Source: Cymodocea nodosa
Lineage: Eukaryota; Streptophyta; Magnoliopsida; Alismatales; Cymodoceaceae
Reading direction: 5' to 3'
Assembly: GCA_036874045.1 (NCBI GenBank)
Contig: CM072336.1
Location: 12,395,001 to 12,459,000 of the forward strand
DNA: 64,000 nucleotides
Both the position numbers and the translations under genes were made by a program. This document shows, piece by piece, positions 12,200-24,027 of this stretch; position 1 is the stretch's first letter, and every line of letters starts with the position of its first letter. The notes below the pieces were generated by a model that saw only the letters and a program-made list of their open reading frames with translations, was not told the origin of the DNA and searched no databases.

Positions 12200-13090
12200 C
12201 CCATTCGGATGTCGATCCGCCTTCCTCTTTTACCCCTCGTTAAGAACTTGCGCCTTCTCTCACCAACTCTTTAGTGGATCAAGGGGCACTTTTGTCTTTA
12301 TCCCTGGCTAAAACGGGGCTCCTCTTCTTATGTTTCCAGCAAGTCTCTTAACATTATTCAGGTGTATGCTGTTTTCCCTCCTCAGAAACCTACAAAATCT
12401 TCCAATATATTTCCTTCTGTCGTTTGGATTCCAGGCCCCCCGTGACTTTTCCCGTCCCTTTCGTTCTTCTGTGTGTTCTTTTCAATAAACCTTTTAAATC
12501 TTTTACTTTTTATGTCGCTTTGATTTCCAAGACTCTCTAACATTTCATTCACCCTCTAGCTCTTCGTTTCCTATCACTTCTTACTTTTGTGATTGATTTT
12601 TCTCTTCCTTGGTAAGATTAAAAAAATCTTTCTCAAAGAGTTTTGATCCAAGAACTTGAAAAACTCACTGTTAAAAGAAGATGCAGTAAGACTTGAATTA
12701 TTTATGCTATATTTTATGATATGTGATTAATTTGTGTGGAAGGTTAGGATATTTCGTGAAATGGTTAATAATTAACATGAAGAAGTTAAGCAAACATTAC
12801 TTGGACACAAATGAATAATGTTAAATAAATTTGGAGCGATTAAGTGATCGACCAACAGGAGAAATTTAAAAAAAAAAAGCAGTAAGAAAGAAGTGCTTTC
12901 TCTACCTTTCGAAAGAATTATCTTTGGATATATATCAGGGATGCAAGAAGAGAGTGCGGGTGGCTGGAGAAAACGGAGCGAATCACGATTGCTCTTTCTG
13001 TCCAAAAGGAAGGAGAAACACGTAGCCTCTTCTTCTGTATTCAGCTTAAAGAGAGGACAGCGCAGAGATGCCAGAGGAGAAGACGGCTAG
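12200..13090. other. Intergenic region, no gene recognised
   Basis: CT-rich and AT-rich sequence without long frames, except 12893-13090 (65 codons, plus), which I do not recognise. No repeats matching other parts of the window were seen. Confidence 0.5.
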
Positions 13091-13319
13091 AGCTATGGTA
13101 CTCGTGGCCAATATAATACCTTCCAAATGAAAGCTATAGTACTCGTGGAGGAAACATTCTTCCACCCAAGATTACAGGGGGGAGGGACACTAGAAATAGT
13201 TTCAATCAACCCAGTACCCATATCTATATATATATATATGCGTGTTTCGGCCTGCATTGAATGCTGGGATGACTTGAACATCTTCGGCTGTAAATTAAGA
13301 ACACGCTTCCATCCAAGTA

Positions 13320-13493
13320 TGCGTCTTCCGCAGGTACATTTGATACCAACCCGATCGATAACCATGTCTTTCAGCCTGCAGTGAGTGTTGGGATGACTTC
13401 GTCAAGTCTTTTGCAGATATATATATATATATATATATTTAGAAGATACCGCGTTGGTTCAAAGACTTGACCGGTGACCTTGGAGTGTCGAGA
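13320..13493. repeat. Hairpin cassette with TA array, copy 1
   Basis: A block of about 175 bp, nearly identical to 19832-20018. It starts with the palindrome-like CTTCCGCAG region and contains gtcaagtcttt (about 13400) and its inverse aaagacttgac (about 13461) around a (TA)n microsatellite, so it can fold into a stem-loop. It ends at ggagtgtcgagag. A diverged relative of its middle part lies just upstream at about 13245-13290. Confidence 0.75.
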
Positions 13494-13593
13494 GTATACA
13501 ACCAAGTAAATATTGGATTTTAGTAGACATATGTATATCTGCCTCCCTATCTCTCCCTTAAGTTTGAGTGTGCCTTACCCAATGCGTGATATA

Positions 13594-13990
13594 TTGAATT
13601 TTTGCAAGAAAGTGCAAATTAAAATAATATAAGTATATAAGTCCTAGCATTGTAGATATAAAATTTTTAACAATACTATAATAAGTTTGCTAAGGGACTA
13701 GTAAAACTTGAGTACGGGGAAAGTATTTAGGAAGAAATTATACATAATATTAGTGGTTAATGAATGGTTAATTTTATCGTATTTAGCTTATCATATGAGA
13801 ATTAAGTTATTATGTTACATTTATATAATTACAGGTATTAATTAAAGAAAATGTATAATTTAAAGGAATTAAGTATTATTTCTGAAAGATGGAAAACATA
13901 ACTTTCGTGTGATTTTATATTATTAAACACAAAGTCTTGTAATATTACTAAAGTAAGTTTACGCAAACTTGTAATACTACTAAGGTAAGT
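13594..13990 (+). repeat. Segmental repeat with Athila LTR start, copy 1
   Basis: About 400 bp nearly identical to 15200-15610. The second part, from tatttagg (about 13728), matches the first bases of the Athila LTR at 43107 and 34484. The first ~130 bp flank that LTR start and are shared only between these two copies. Confidence 0.75.
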
Positions 13991-14365
13991 TTACGCAACC
14001 TTGTTTTTTTAGTATATATTCTCTCCCTTAAGTTTGATTGTGTCTAGTCAATGCGTAAACTTGTAATACTACTAAGGTAAGTTTACGCAAACTTGTAATA
14101 CTACTAAGGTAAGTTTACGCAACCTTGTTTTTTTAGTATATATTCTCTCCCTTAAGTTTGATTGTGTCTAGTCAATGCGTAAACTTGTAATACTACTAAG
14201 GTAAGTTTACGCAACCTTGTTTTTTTAGTATATATTCTCTCCCTTAAGTTTAATTGTGTCTAGTCAATGCGTAAACTTGTAATACTACTAAGGTAAGTTT
14301 ACGCAACCTTGTTTTTTTAGTATATATTCTCTCCCTTAAGTTTGATTGTGTCTAGTCAATGCGTG
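13930..14365. repeat. Minisatellite, 92-bp unit with 31-bp subunit
   Basis: The landmark gtgtctagtcaatgcg recurs with start points near 14038, 14161, 14253 and 14345, giving spacings of 123, 92 and 92 bp. The 123-bp interval holds one extra copy of a ~31-bp subunit built on cttgtaatactactaagg. The copies are almost identical, so the array is young. A partial diverged unit lies at 13540-13585. Confidence 0.9.
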
Positions 14366-14399
14366 AGTAATCTACGCCTTGGCTACCAAGGCGTTGACC

Positions 14400-15200
14400 T
14401 TAAAAGATATAATTATTTTCCATTTTCTTTTAAGTGCATTTATTCGTCTTTTATGACTACGAATAAATCATTTAATTAACGTGACTTCTCTTTTTTATCC
14501 TTACTTAATAGGTATAGCTCCTATTTTTCTTTGGATGAAATCATTTCTTGATTTTAATTTTGAATGCCAAGTGTAAAATCATATAAAATGTATCTTAGCT
14601 AAAACACTTATGTTTTATTATATTTTTGGTGTCCGATATATATAGATTTTTCATTTTCATATTTCTTCGGTGGAACATGGATGACATAAATTCCGATGTA
14701 CGTGATTGTTAGGTTTAGATGCACATACACGTAGAAACCAACATCCATTTTGATACAGTAAATGTCCAAATTTGTATATGATTGACAAATTAATTGAAGT
14801 TCAAATTCAAATAGTGGCTCACTATGCTTACACCTCCTACGAAAATGGTCCTTCCAAACTTTAACTAGTTGTCCGTAATGTACAAAATATTGAAGGAGAA
14901 GAGAGGCCTAAGAAAACAAGCTTTGCACCATTTGTCATTTAATTTTTTGTAGCAAGGTAAAAAGTTTATTTTCACTCAACAAGGAAACAATGATTTTTAG
15001 TGGACATGATAAGTACACTTGTTTCTAAGATGAATCAATGTTTTCGAAGGATGAGAATATAGACATTAAAGTTTTGATTGATATCATCATTTATATAAAA
15101 TATATATGGTTTAAGATTAGACATGGATAGTGAAAAATGTATGCATAAATCTCTATTTGATTTGATATATGTGTGAGATTGATTAAACTTTTTAAGATTG
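14400..15200. other. Intergenic region, no gene recognised
   Basis: AT-rich DNA with no frame above 60 codons and no repeat relation seen inside the window. Confidence 0.5.
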
Positions 15201-16850
15201 AATTTTTGCAAGAAAGTGCAGATTAAAATAATAGAAGTATATAAGTCCTAGCATTGTAGATAAAAAAATTTTAGCAAGACTATAATAGGTTTGCTAAGGG
15301 ACTAGTAAAACTTGAGTATGGGGGAAGTATTTAGGATGAAATTATGCACAATATTAGTGGTTAATGAATGGTTAATTGCATCGTATTTAGCTTATCATAT
15401 GAGAATTAAGTCATTATGTTACATTTATACAATTACAGGTCTTAATTAAAGAAAATGCATAATTTAAAGGAATTAAGTATTATTTCTGAAAGATGGAAAA
15501 CATAGCTTACGTGTGGTTTTATAGTATTAAACACGAAGCCTCGTAATATTACTAAAGTTTACGGAACCTTGTAATACTACTAAGGTAAGTTTATGGAACC
15601 TTTTAAAGTTAGGAATTATTTCACACGTCCAATTATGAATGATTAGAAATTACTTCTTTTACATATCAAGTGTTAAATGTTATATGAATATGTTTTATTT
15701 TATTAAAACTACAAAATTGAACGAGTTCGTTGACTTAAGCTTAACTCAACGAGGTCGATCCATTGAGTTATAGTTAAGTCAATAGAGTAAGTCTGTTGAG
15801 TTACATTAACTCTACGAAATGAAGAGAGGGAGGAGAGCCACACTAATTATAGAAAGCGTTGAATATTCCTTGAGCTCCCATCAATTCCACCATTACCATC
15901 CATTAGAAGTCTATGATGATACTTTTTAAATCGGGTTGATTCTAAGCCAAATATGGTGACTAACAACTACTGTGAAGAGTGATCACGTCGCAAGAAGGAA
16001 AAATATTTTCACTAAGCACCAAATCATCTCTCTAGAGACAGTAAAACTTTTAGCCTTGGTTTTAGGTTGATGCTGTTATGCTGAAGAAGAGATCAACTTA
16101 CAGAAGTCTAGGTTTGCAATCTAGTAGGGAGAGGAGCACTTGATAGTAAGTGGTTAAGTTTTTAATGGTGTAATCGCATCGCATGTAGTGACAAATTTTT
16201 TTTTCTTATTGTCAATAAAGAATTTTACCTTTCATCACTTGCTCATCTAAAGAAACAAAACAAAACAAAACTCATTATCTGTTTTTATGCTTATTAAATT
16301 TGTGTTGTATCGTTTGTATTTGTATTGTTAGTATTGTTGAATATTGTGTTTATTTCAATTCAATTATAGAAAATCGTATTACTAAGTGTTTAAATTGGTT
16401 AATATAAATCTCTAAAACCTTGATTTAAAAATCTACTATTTGGATGTCTTGAATGCAAGAATCGATCGATGATGAATGTAATATGAATTAGCATTCAAAA
16501 GCTTAATTGATATTGTTTGTAATATATAGAATGGCTCAATGGATGGTTGTATTCTTCTACAAACTACAATTTTAATTATAAGTTACTTGAGAGCTTGTTG
16601 AGTTAACTATAACTCCATGAGGTAAGTTCGTTGAGTTAAGTATAACTTCATGAACTAAGTCTGTTAAGTTAACTGTAAATCAATAAAATCAACATATTGT
16701 AAATATACACTATACCCTAACTATAAAAATTTATAGAACAAAGTGATTTCAACAGTTCCTTATGGGTTCGACCTGTACTTGCACACTTATACAATATATA
16801 TTGTGCACTTACAGTAAACTTAACAAACTAAGTTACTAAAATTAGAAATA
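15200..16850 (+). repeat. Diverged Athila LTR, near complete, plus duplicated left flank
   Basis: From about 15330 the sequence follows the Athila LTR of 43107-45371 from its start to about its last 200 bp, including gtgtaatcgc...gtagtgac (about 16170) and gacctgtacttgcacac (about 16770). Similarity is patchy, so it is old. The left ~130 bp (15200-15330) duplicates 13594-13728. Motifs of the GTTGAGTTA type occur at 15720-15810 and 16600-16690. It looks like a solo LTR remnant: no gag or pol follows. Confidence 0.7.
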
Positions 16851-16937
16851 GTTCATGAAAATTACTTGTTACTTATAAAAAAATACACTTAAGCAAACAA
16901 GACACCTACAAATCTGAGAACTCAATTGACAAATTAA

Positions 16938-17158
16938 GTTTCCAACACTACAATAATGTAATACAAATGGATACAACAAAATATATTAGATCCTAATATA
17001 ACTCTAACAATTTGAACCACTAGTTGACCTACTTTGAACTAAAAATGGAGACCTTTTAGTTTGATTTTGGGTTCAATTTAAAAAACTTTGCTTAAATATT
17101 TTGTTTCTTATTTATATACTATGAACACTAGTGTAAAGAATTTAATTATTAATATTTA
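16938..17158. repeat. Direct repeat, copy 1
   Basis: About 215 bp closely matching 17857-18072. The interval between them is another Athila LTR fragment, so a ~920-bp unit appears to have been duplicated in tandem. Confidence 0.8.
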
Positions 17159-17164
17159 CATCAT

Positions 17165-17720
17165 CAAGTATTTATGTTGATGTTTGTATTGTGTGTCAGT
17201 CAATGTTAAATGTTTATTTCATTTCAATTAGTTTGAAATTGTATGACTATATTTTAAAATTAGATATTTAAATCTTTGAAATTGTTCTTTGCCTATTTGC
17301 TATTTAAAATAAATTTATTGGTTAATCCAATATTGTTAAATCTATTATAAATAGCATTTAGGGAGTATAAGTGTGTTGTTTGCATTCTTTAGAATCACCC
17401 AATGGATGATCGCATTCTTGTGCAATCAACAGTAAAGAGAGTAATTTGATGAATTGTTCATTGAGTTATTTGTAATTCAACGAGGTAGTCTATGGAGTTA
17501 AGCAGTAATTCAATGGAGTGTGAGATTTCATTAGTTAAACACTGTATATAAAATTAAATAACCTAGAGTTTGAATTAAATCATTTCATGTAGATCGACCT
17601 ATTCTTGTACACTTTTTACAACTAACACTGTGCACTTGTAGTTAATTAAACAAGTGGATTATTGAAAATTAAATCTTGTTTGGAAATTACCTTTTTACTT
17701 AGAAAAATTTATTTAAGCAA
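17165..17720 (+). repeat. Athila LTR 3' fragment
   Basis: A diverged copy of the last part of the Athila LTR. Recognisable landmarks are the caccca atggatgatcgc block (about 17395), GTTGAGTTA-type motifs (17460-17510) and the cttgtacac...gtgcacttgtag end (about 17600-17640). Confidence 0.65.
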
Positions 17721-17856
17721 ATGAGACAACAACCACTCTCCCAAGTATAATACTTTCAAATAGAGATAAAAAGATGGTACAAAATCCTAAGTGTCCAACT
17801 TTAATACTCCTATTCTAATTGGGTTGCTTACAAATTTGAGAACTAAATTAAGTTTC

Positions 17857-18072
17857 TGACACTACAATAGTGTAATACAAATGAATACAACAAAATATAT
17901 TAGATCCTAATATAACTCTAACAATTTGAACCATTAGTTGAACTACTTTGAACTAAAAATGGAGACCTTTTAGTGTGATTTTGGGTTCAATTTTAAAAAC
18001 TTTGGTTAAATATTTTGTTTCTTATATGTATAATATGAACACTGGTGTAAAGAATTTAATTATTAATATTTT
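17857..18072. repeat. Direct repeat, copy 2
   Basis: Second copy of 16938-17158, with few differences. The following 300 bp (18073-18370) show no gene or repeat I recognise. Confidence 0.8.
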
Positions 18073-18370
18073 ATTTGTTCCTTTGTTACTTTGTACGAGA
18101 TGATATGCCATTCAATTCAATTTTCAGTATTCTTTTACATATTGTATTTGACTAAGTTAGTTTTAACCATTATATTATGCATTTTTTTGTGCAACTTTGC
18201 AAGATATTAAGTGAAATTAATTTCAAGAACAAAAACTAGAGAATTGCATAGAGTGAAAGGAATTCCGTGAAGTTCTAAAAATTGTATCCCCATTTAATCG
18301 AAAAGGACATTAAAGAATGGACTTTATTATTGTATTATGGAGAGGAGGGAGGAGGAAAGAAAAGAAAAGA

Positions 18371-18870
18371 CTAATTTTGTTTAAATTGCATATTATTGTA
18401 GTTTTAAATCATTATAAGAATATTGACGTAAATGACAGAAATAAAATTATCATGATTGACCATCCCAAGAATATATTCATATATTGCATGCACAATTAGC
18501 CTTTTCTTGTAGTGAATATTCTAATATTTTTACAATGTTCTATCTTTTTTTATTTGTTGTACGAAATATTGATTTGATTGATAAAATTCTTTATATGTGA
18601 GTTCGTAATTGAATTAACATTTCCTCGTTTAATGTATTAATTTCATTAGAATCGATCAAAATCACGTAATCATCGTACAACAATTTAAGCATATTATAAT
18701 TACAATAAGAAACCATTGTTTTTTCGTAATATTTTGGTGACATCTGCAAGGGTGTAAATAGGGTGGGCACAGAGGAGTAGTGTGGACTTATACGTAATAA
18801 ATCCTTAGGTACACTGATAAAATTTATCTTACGATCATACCAAGAAGGAGATGTGGCTACTCGCATCGAT
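18371..18870. repeat. Second copy of the membrane-gene 3' flank, with ~325-bp insertion
   Basis: 18371-18462 and 18790-18870 match 8757-8938. Bases 18463-18788 have no counterpart there. The extra segment has no visible terminal inverted repeats. Confidence 0.75.
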
Positions 18871-18876
18871 AGCCAG

Positions 18877-19920
18877 TTAATCATCACATATGTCGATGGA
18901 AACGACTTGTGATTCTTCTATTGAACCTCTGCTTTCCCATTGGTCAATGTACTTTACTTGGGAATACTTCTTCGTACCGTCGTAGAGAAATCGTAGTAGC
19001 TCTTCCAACTCCCCGAATAGTAGTGCGGCGTTTCGGACACTTTCTTCTCGAGCTTCGATTGCAGTGTTGGAGCATTTCTTGTGTATCACTTGTGGTACAT
19101 TTGTAAGACACGCTCCCAAGATATCTGCGATGGTTACCCTCAACCACTCGAACAAGTGTTGGTTGGTTTGGAATTGTTCGTATTTCGATAATATCGTTAA
19201 GCATATTCTAAACAAGCAATCAGCTGCCAGAACCTTCGGAGGCAGCCTTTCCCGTAGATTATTGTGCTTGTCTGCTGGTTCATTCTCCATGATTTCGTTG
19301 AACTCTTGTAGATAAACAGCTCCAACCCTTCCAAGCTTTCCAACGATCCTTTCCCCATCACATTCGACTTTCAAGCCAATAAGGTCAACATCGTACCACT
19401 TCTTGTCGAGTTGAAGCCCTTCCATCACAAACTCTGCGGCATCGGTCATGTTCTGCAGTCCTCGGTCGTCCAGGTTCTTGTCCACCTGTCTAACATATTT
19501 GAAACCTTCAATCACCCCTTCTAGTAGACCGTCAAGGGATGATTGATCCACGACGGGAACTGCAACGGCGACGCACGCAAGGGTTGCAACTGGGAGTGCC
19601 CAGCAATACTTGATGCTTTCACCAGCTGACCGCGTGGAAGTGAGCCTCCAATCGAAGTCTGTCACTCCACCGAAACCATTCATGTGGTTGCTATGTTGCA
19701 TTATCAAGTTGGCCAGCTTGGCATTTTTCGTGTTTTTGGCTTTCTTCATCCACGCTTCGGTGTCCTGCTCTCCACTTTCCTTGATGAAATCGACGAAGTC
19801 GTTCTCCCCTTCTAGATGTAGCACATACATTTTCTGCGTCTTCCGCAGGTACATTTGATACCAACCCGATCGATAACCATGTCTTTCAGCCTGCAGTGAG
19901 TGTTGGGATGACTTCGTCAA
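18877..19920 (-). pseudogene. 3' part of a second membrane-protein gene, fused to unrelated N-terminus
   Basis: The open frame has 347 codons. From residue 31 (MYVLHLEGE) to the end it matches residues 470-785 of the 8939-11296 protein, with only frame-preserving indels, so the soluble C-terminal domain is complete. The membrane part (residues 1-469) is gone. The first ~30 residues are encoded by the hairpin cassette that replaces it (19832-20018). Without the membrane segments and native promoter it is probably a pseudogene, yet the ~317 codons stay open, so recent duplication or some constraint is possible. Confidence 0.75.
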
Positions 19921-20018
19921 GTCTTTTGCAGATATATATATATATATATATATATATCTTTAGAACATACCGCGTTGGTTCAAAGACTTGACCGGTGACC
20001 TTGGAGTGTCGAGAGTTT
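19832..20018. repeat. Hairpin cassette with TA array, copy 2
   Basis: Nearly identical to 13320-13493. Its left edge is exactly the break in the second membrane gene. It contains the same inverted pair gtcaagtcttt / aaagacttgac around (TA)n. Confidence 0.75.
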
Positions 20019-20690
20019 CATTTTATCATCCTTATACAAGATAATTACTGGTTTTGCACATATTTATATTCAACCGACAAAGTAACCTTCCAATCAAATC
20101 AATGTGAACGTTTGATATCTACAGAAACGTCCTCCACAAGTATTGTCACACAAAGCTGTACACTCAAGTGGTAAAGTCTTTTTCACTATTTTCTTTCGCA
20201 TATATTTCAAATTTCGTTAGATTTCAAATGCGCGTTAAAATAACGAATCTTTCGAAAAAACAAGTTTGAATTTTACGTAGGTTTCTTTGTATTTAAGAAA
20301 AATTAGTTATTTATTAAGTATTTATTTATTTTTACTTCTTCCAACAAAATTCATTAATTATCACAACGAATTTTATAAATAATTGACATATAAAAAAAAA
20401 ATTAAAGTTAGAGTATCTATACTTATATTAATCGATGCAAATACGCAATTTTTTTGATCGATCTCATTAAAGTAAAGCCAAGAATATTATATTGAATTTT
20501 CAACATTATCTTTGTAATTTCTTTTATTTACAAATAAACGTATCATTAAAAATTGCAAGCATTGCTAGTTTTTCTGAAAGAATATTCATTTGCATATAAT
20601 CAAAATAGTTATAGTACTTATAGGGTTAAAGGTTATTTTTTATTTTCAATAGAGAACATCATCATTCACCTGTTATCCATTTTAAGGAAC
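20019..20690. other. Unassigned sequence replacing the lost membrane-gene 5' part
   Basis: AT-rich, without a recognisable gene. It separates the hairpin cassette from an Athila LTR fragment. Confidence 0.4.
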
Positions 20691-21188
20691 ATCTACGTGT
20701 ACATATATATTATGTACTGTTTGTGTTTGTATTATTTGTTTGTGATTGTTAAACGATTGTGTATTTACTTCTATTTTAGTATGAATTTGAATATTACTTT
20801 ATTTTGAAATCAATTAGCTTAATCTTTGAAATCCTGCCTTGAATGATTACTATTTGAGATGATCTTAATGCTAAATATATTCGTCGTTAATCTAAGATAA
20901 ATAACAATCATAGAGTGAAAAGATAAGTTATTTGTATTCTTGAGACTGCCCAATGGTTGGTTGATTTTAGGTACAAACAATAGAAGTGAGTTTAAGTTAA
21001 TGGACTTACCTGTTGAGTTAAACATTAATTCAACGAAGTTTTTTCATTGAGTTATTTATTAATTTAATGAAGAGAGAGAAATCAATTCATAAAATGCAAA
21101 TCCTTGATAAAGGCAATCTAGAAATAGACTTTAATCACTTCTTATAGATCGACTTATACTTGCACACTTCTATAATGAATATTGTGCA
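20690..21188 (+). repeat. Athila LTR 3' fragment
   Basis: A diverged copy of the end of the Athila LTR: the gcccaatggttggttga block (about 20948), GTTGAGTTA-type motifs (21010-21060) and the gatcgacttatacttgcacac end (about 21147). It ends where the duplicated 5' flank of the membrane gene resumes. Confidence 0.65.
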
Positions 21189-22215
21189 CTACGTCATTAT
21201 TAATGGTGTGTTACTTGTAGTCTCTTCTAGGTTTCAATATCATAGAAAGCAAAAATACTATTATTATAAAAAAAGAAAAACGAGAAATAAGATCGATCAA
21301 CTAGTAAGAGTGCACCTCTTCAACATGCATTCATAGAAGTGTAATTTATCATATATCCTTGTAATTTTCAAAACACTTGTATATATGCTCCTGTGTAGTC
21401 TTTAGTATTCCATTTACCTTTGTACCACTACTATCATCTACCATCAAATTAGGGATAGAACTAGAAATTTCGTTTCGTGAGGACTAATAGAGGACAAAGA
21501 AGACCAATAAGAAATAAAGTAGGAGAATGCTAATATATGTTAATTTTCTCCAACCTGTATCAATCGACGAGTTCTTAACTCATGATTGGGAGAAAATGGG
21601 TAGTCGACGACCACCATAGATCAACGATGACCAAAAAATGTGGAAATTATAGATGGTTCATTACACAAGTGACACAACATTTTGGCACAATTAGACTATG
21701 AATGATGCTAAAATAGCACATTTAACTAAATGTGTATAAACACTAAAAAATAACAAGGTCAAAGAAATGATAATGAAGACGTAAGGAAGGGAAAAGAAGG
21801 CTTACAATGTTAAGTATGATGACTCTGATTAATATGGGAAAAACCTAATAAATGATAGCGAGCTTGAAGCAAGTTTGGACTAGAATTTGGGTGAGCAGCA
21901 ATGGAAGACATGGTGGCGATTGAAGAACTCAGATAGTGAGTTTTTAGTGATTTTAGGTAGCAGAAATGTGTGGAGTGATGGGAGTTTTTTGAAGCAAGGA
22001 CCAACAAGTCAATAAGATGATGATTGGTGGTGTTTCGAGGTTGATGGTGGAGTGATTGTGATGTGCCTTGTAGAGGTTGCAAGTGAGGGATTTTATACTT
22101 TCATGCTCGTTACTTCTTCTCCTTTCGTATGATGGATGGTCATGTAAAAGAGGGGTGGAGGGGTGCACGTTCCTCCACCTATTAGCAAGAAGTCTTTGGT
22201 ATGTATGCTAATCTT
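21187..22215. repeat. Second copy of the membrane-gene 5' flank
   Basis: Matches 11372-12195. The extra ~170 bp at 21470-21645 has no equivalent in the first copy. Confidence 0.8.
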
Positions 22216-22793
22216 GATGAGGTTCACAAGCAATCTCCTTATTATTTGGCTTGCTAATCAAATGAAATTTATTTCCCTTAGTAGTAACAACTTCTTCATC
22301 TATAGGCGCTTCCACAGTGTTAGAAGAAGATGGTTGAGGGTTTATAATGGATCCATGATATCCTCTTCCAAATCTAAGTAATGCAAATGCATCCACTCTT
22401 TCATTTTGTTCCTCATGTTGTGTGAATTCTAAAGTGGATTGCTTTGGAAAAGTAATACCAAATGTGTTGAGTCTAGTTACATAAAGCCACTAAAAATATA
22501 CTTCAGCTTCATCTATATCTTTGTTGAGACTAAACTTAGCTCCATCATAAGGCATGCCTATCCCACTAAATGCATTGACATTTCCCATATCATTTTGTGA
22601 TGAAATTTCATAAGGATATTTATTATGCATATTAATGTTAGTATTAGTTTCAACCTCTTATCCAATTAAGTTTCTAATATTATCTAACATATAAAAGGGA
22701 CATTTGTGAGTTTCACCATCAAATAATAAGCATTTATCACATGTGGGTATAAGAGGATATTTTAAATAAGCATTAGGATAGTTGTTGTCAACC
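22208..22793 (-). pseudogene. Degenerate minus-strand ORF with Cys-rich start, unidentified
   Basis: Reading the minus strand from ATG near 22793 gives a frame interrupted by stops but otherwise coherent to 22208. The start has CDKCLLFDGETHKCPF, a possible C-x2-C...C metal-binding or nucleic-acid-binding motif. The last part (22396-22208) is open for 62 codons. I do not recognise the family. A transposon-related ORF is likely given the context, but that is inference. Confidence 0.4.
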
Positions 22794-22845
22794 ATAATTA
22801 TGTAATAAAGTTTTATTTACCTAACCTCCCTATCAACAAATTAGT

Positions 22846-23773
22846 CCTTTAATCTCTTTGAGAACCAACTTTAGTTTCTTGAAGTTTGAATTCAAATTTA
22901 CATATGGATGCAAACAGAATTATGGTGAAGCCTCTACATTATTTAAAATGTTATAACTTAGGATGTTTAAGATTAAGCATTCATAAATGATTAACATGAT
23001 ATAATGTATGCTATCCTAGAAATGCCATTTACCAATCAAATAATTTGATGGATTTTATATCATTATTATATATATATGTATATGTATATATATTTGACTA
23101 TTATTATTATGATATTTATGTATGTATATTTACTTGAATCGGCCAAACCGGGAATGCCTCGGTTGAGCCGAAAATGTTATTATCTATATGTACATATTTA
23201 TTTATTTTATTAGAGAACGGTTGAACCGCAAATACATCGGTTCAACCGATATATTATAACTTATTAATATTACATTAATGTTGGAAACGGTTGAACCGAT
23301 GGAATTCGGCCTTTAATCTCTTTGAGAACCAACTTTAGTTTCTTGAAGTTTGAATTCAAATTTACATATGGATGCAAACAGAATTATGGTGAAGCCTCTA
23401 CATTATTTAAAATGTTATAACTTAGGATGTTTAAGATTAAGCATTCATAAATGATTAACATGATATAATGTATGCTATCCTAGAAATGCCATTTACCAAT
23501 CAAATAATTTGATGGATTTTATATCATTATTATATATATATGTATATGTATATATATTTGACTATTATTATTATGATATTTATGTATGTATATTTACTTG
23601 AATCGGCCAAACCGGGAATGCCTCGGTTGAGCCGAAAATGTTATTATCTATATGTACATATTTATTTATTTTATTAGAGAACGGTTGAACCGCAAATACA
23701 TCGGTTCAACCGATATATTATAACTTATTAATATTACATTAATGTTGGAAACGGTTGAACCGATGGAATTCGG
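22846..23773. repeat. Perfect-looking 464-bp tandem duplication
   Basis: 22846-23309 and 23310-23773 read the same throughout as far as I can compare. Each unit holds a TA-rich stretch and several palindromic CGGTTGAACCG / CGGTTCAACCG motifs. The junction is seamless at ggaattcgg. Confidence 0.95.
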
Positions 23774-24027
23774 TTCACCCGATAATTCTTTTTGTATTTT
23801 TTTGTTTTCTGTTTTATTTTGTAGTCGGTTGAACTGGATAACCGATATTTTATTTTATATGTACCATTTTCTTGATCGGTTGAACCGAAATGCTTTCCCG
23901 GTTCAACTGATTATTTTATTATATATATATATATATTTGTTTGTAATCAATTGAACCGATAGCTTTTCAGTTAAACCGATAATTTAATTAAAAATATATT
24001 TATTATTTCTTTTATACTCGTGCGAAC
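23774..24027. repeat. Region rich in CGGTTGAACCG-type motifs
   Basis: Continuation of the motif array after the tandem duplication. The motif recurs about every 50 bp in alternate orientations. It ends at the left target-site duplication of the hAT-like element. Confidence 0.6.

Noticed and set aside
11811..12311. Small frames on both strands upstream of the membrane gene, partly kept in the second copy
   Set aside because: Their persistence follows from the recent duplication. Frame limits differ between copies and no family is recognisable.
14367..14399. Short inverted repeat (cgccttggctaccaaggcg) as a terminator or small RNA
   Set aside because: A single small palindrome at the end of the minisatellite without other support.
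18591..18887. 98-codon minus-strand frame
   Set aside because: It covers the duplicated 3' flank of the membrane gene and a local insertion, and has no counterpart in the first copy.
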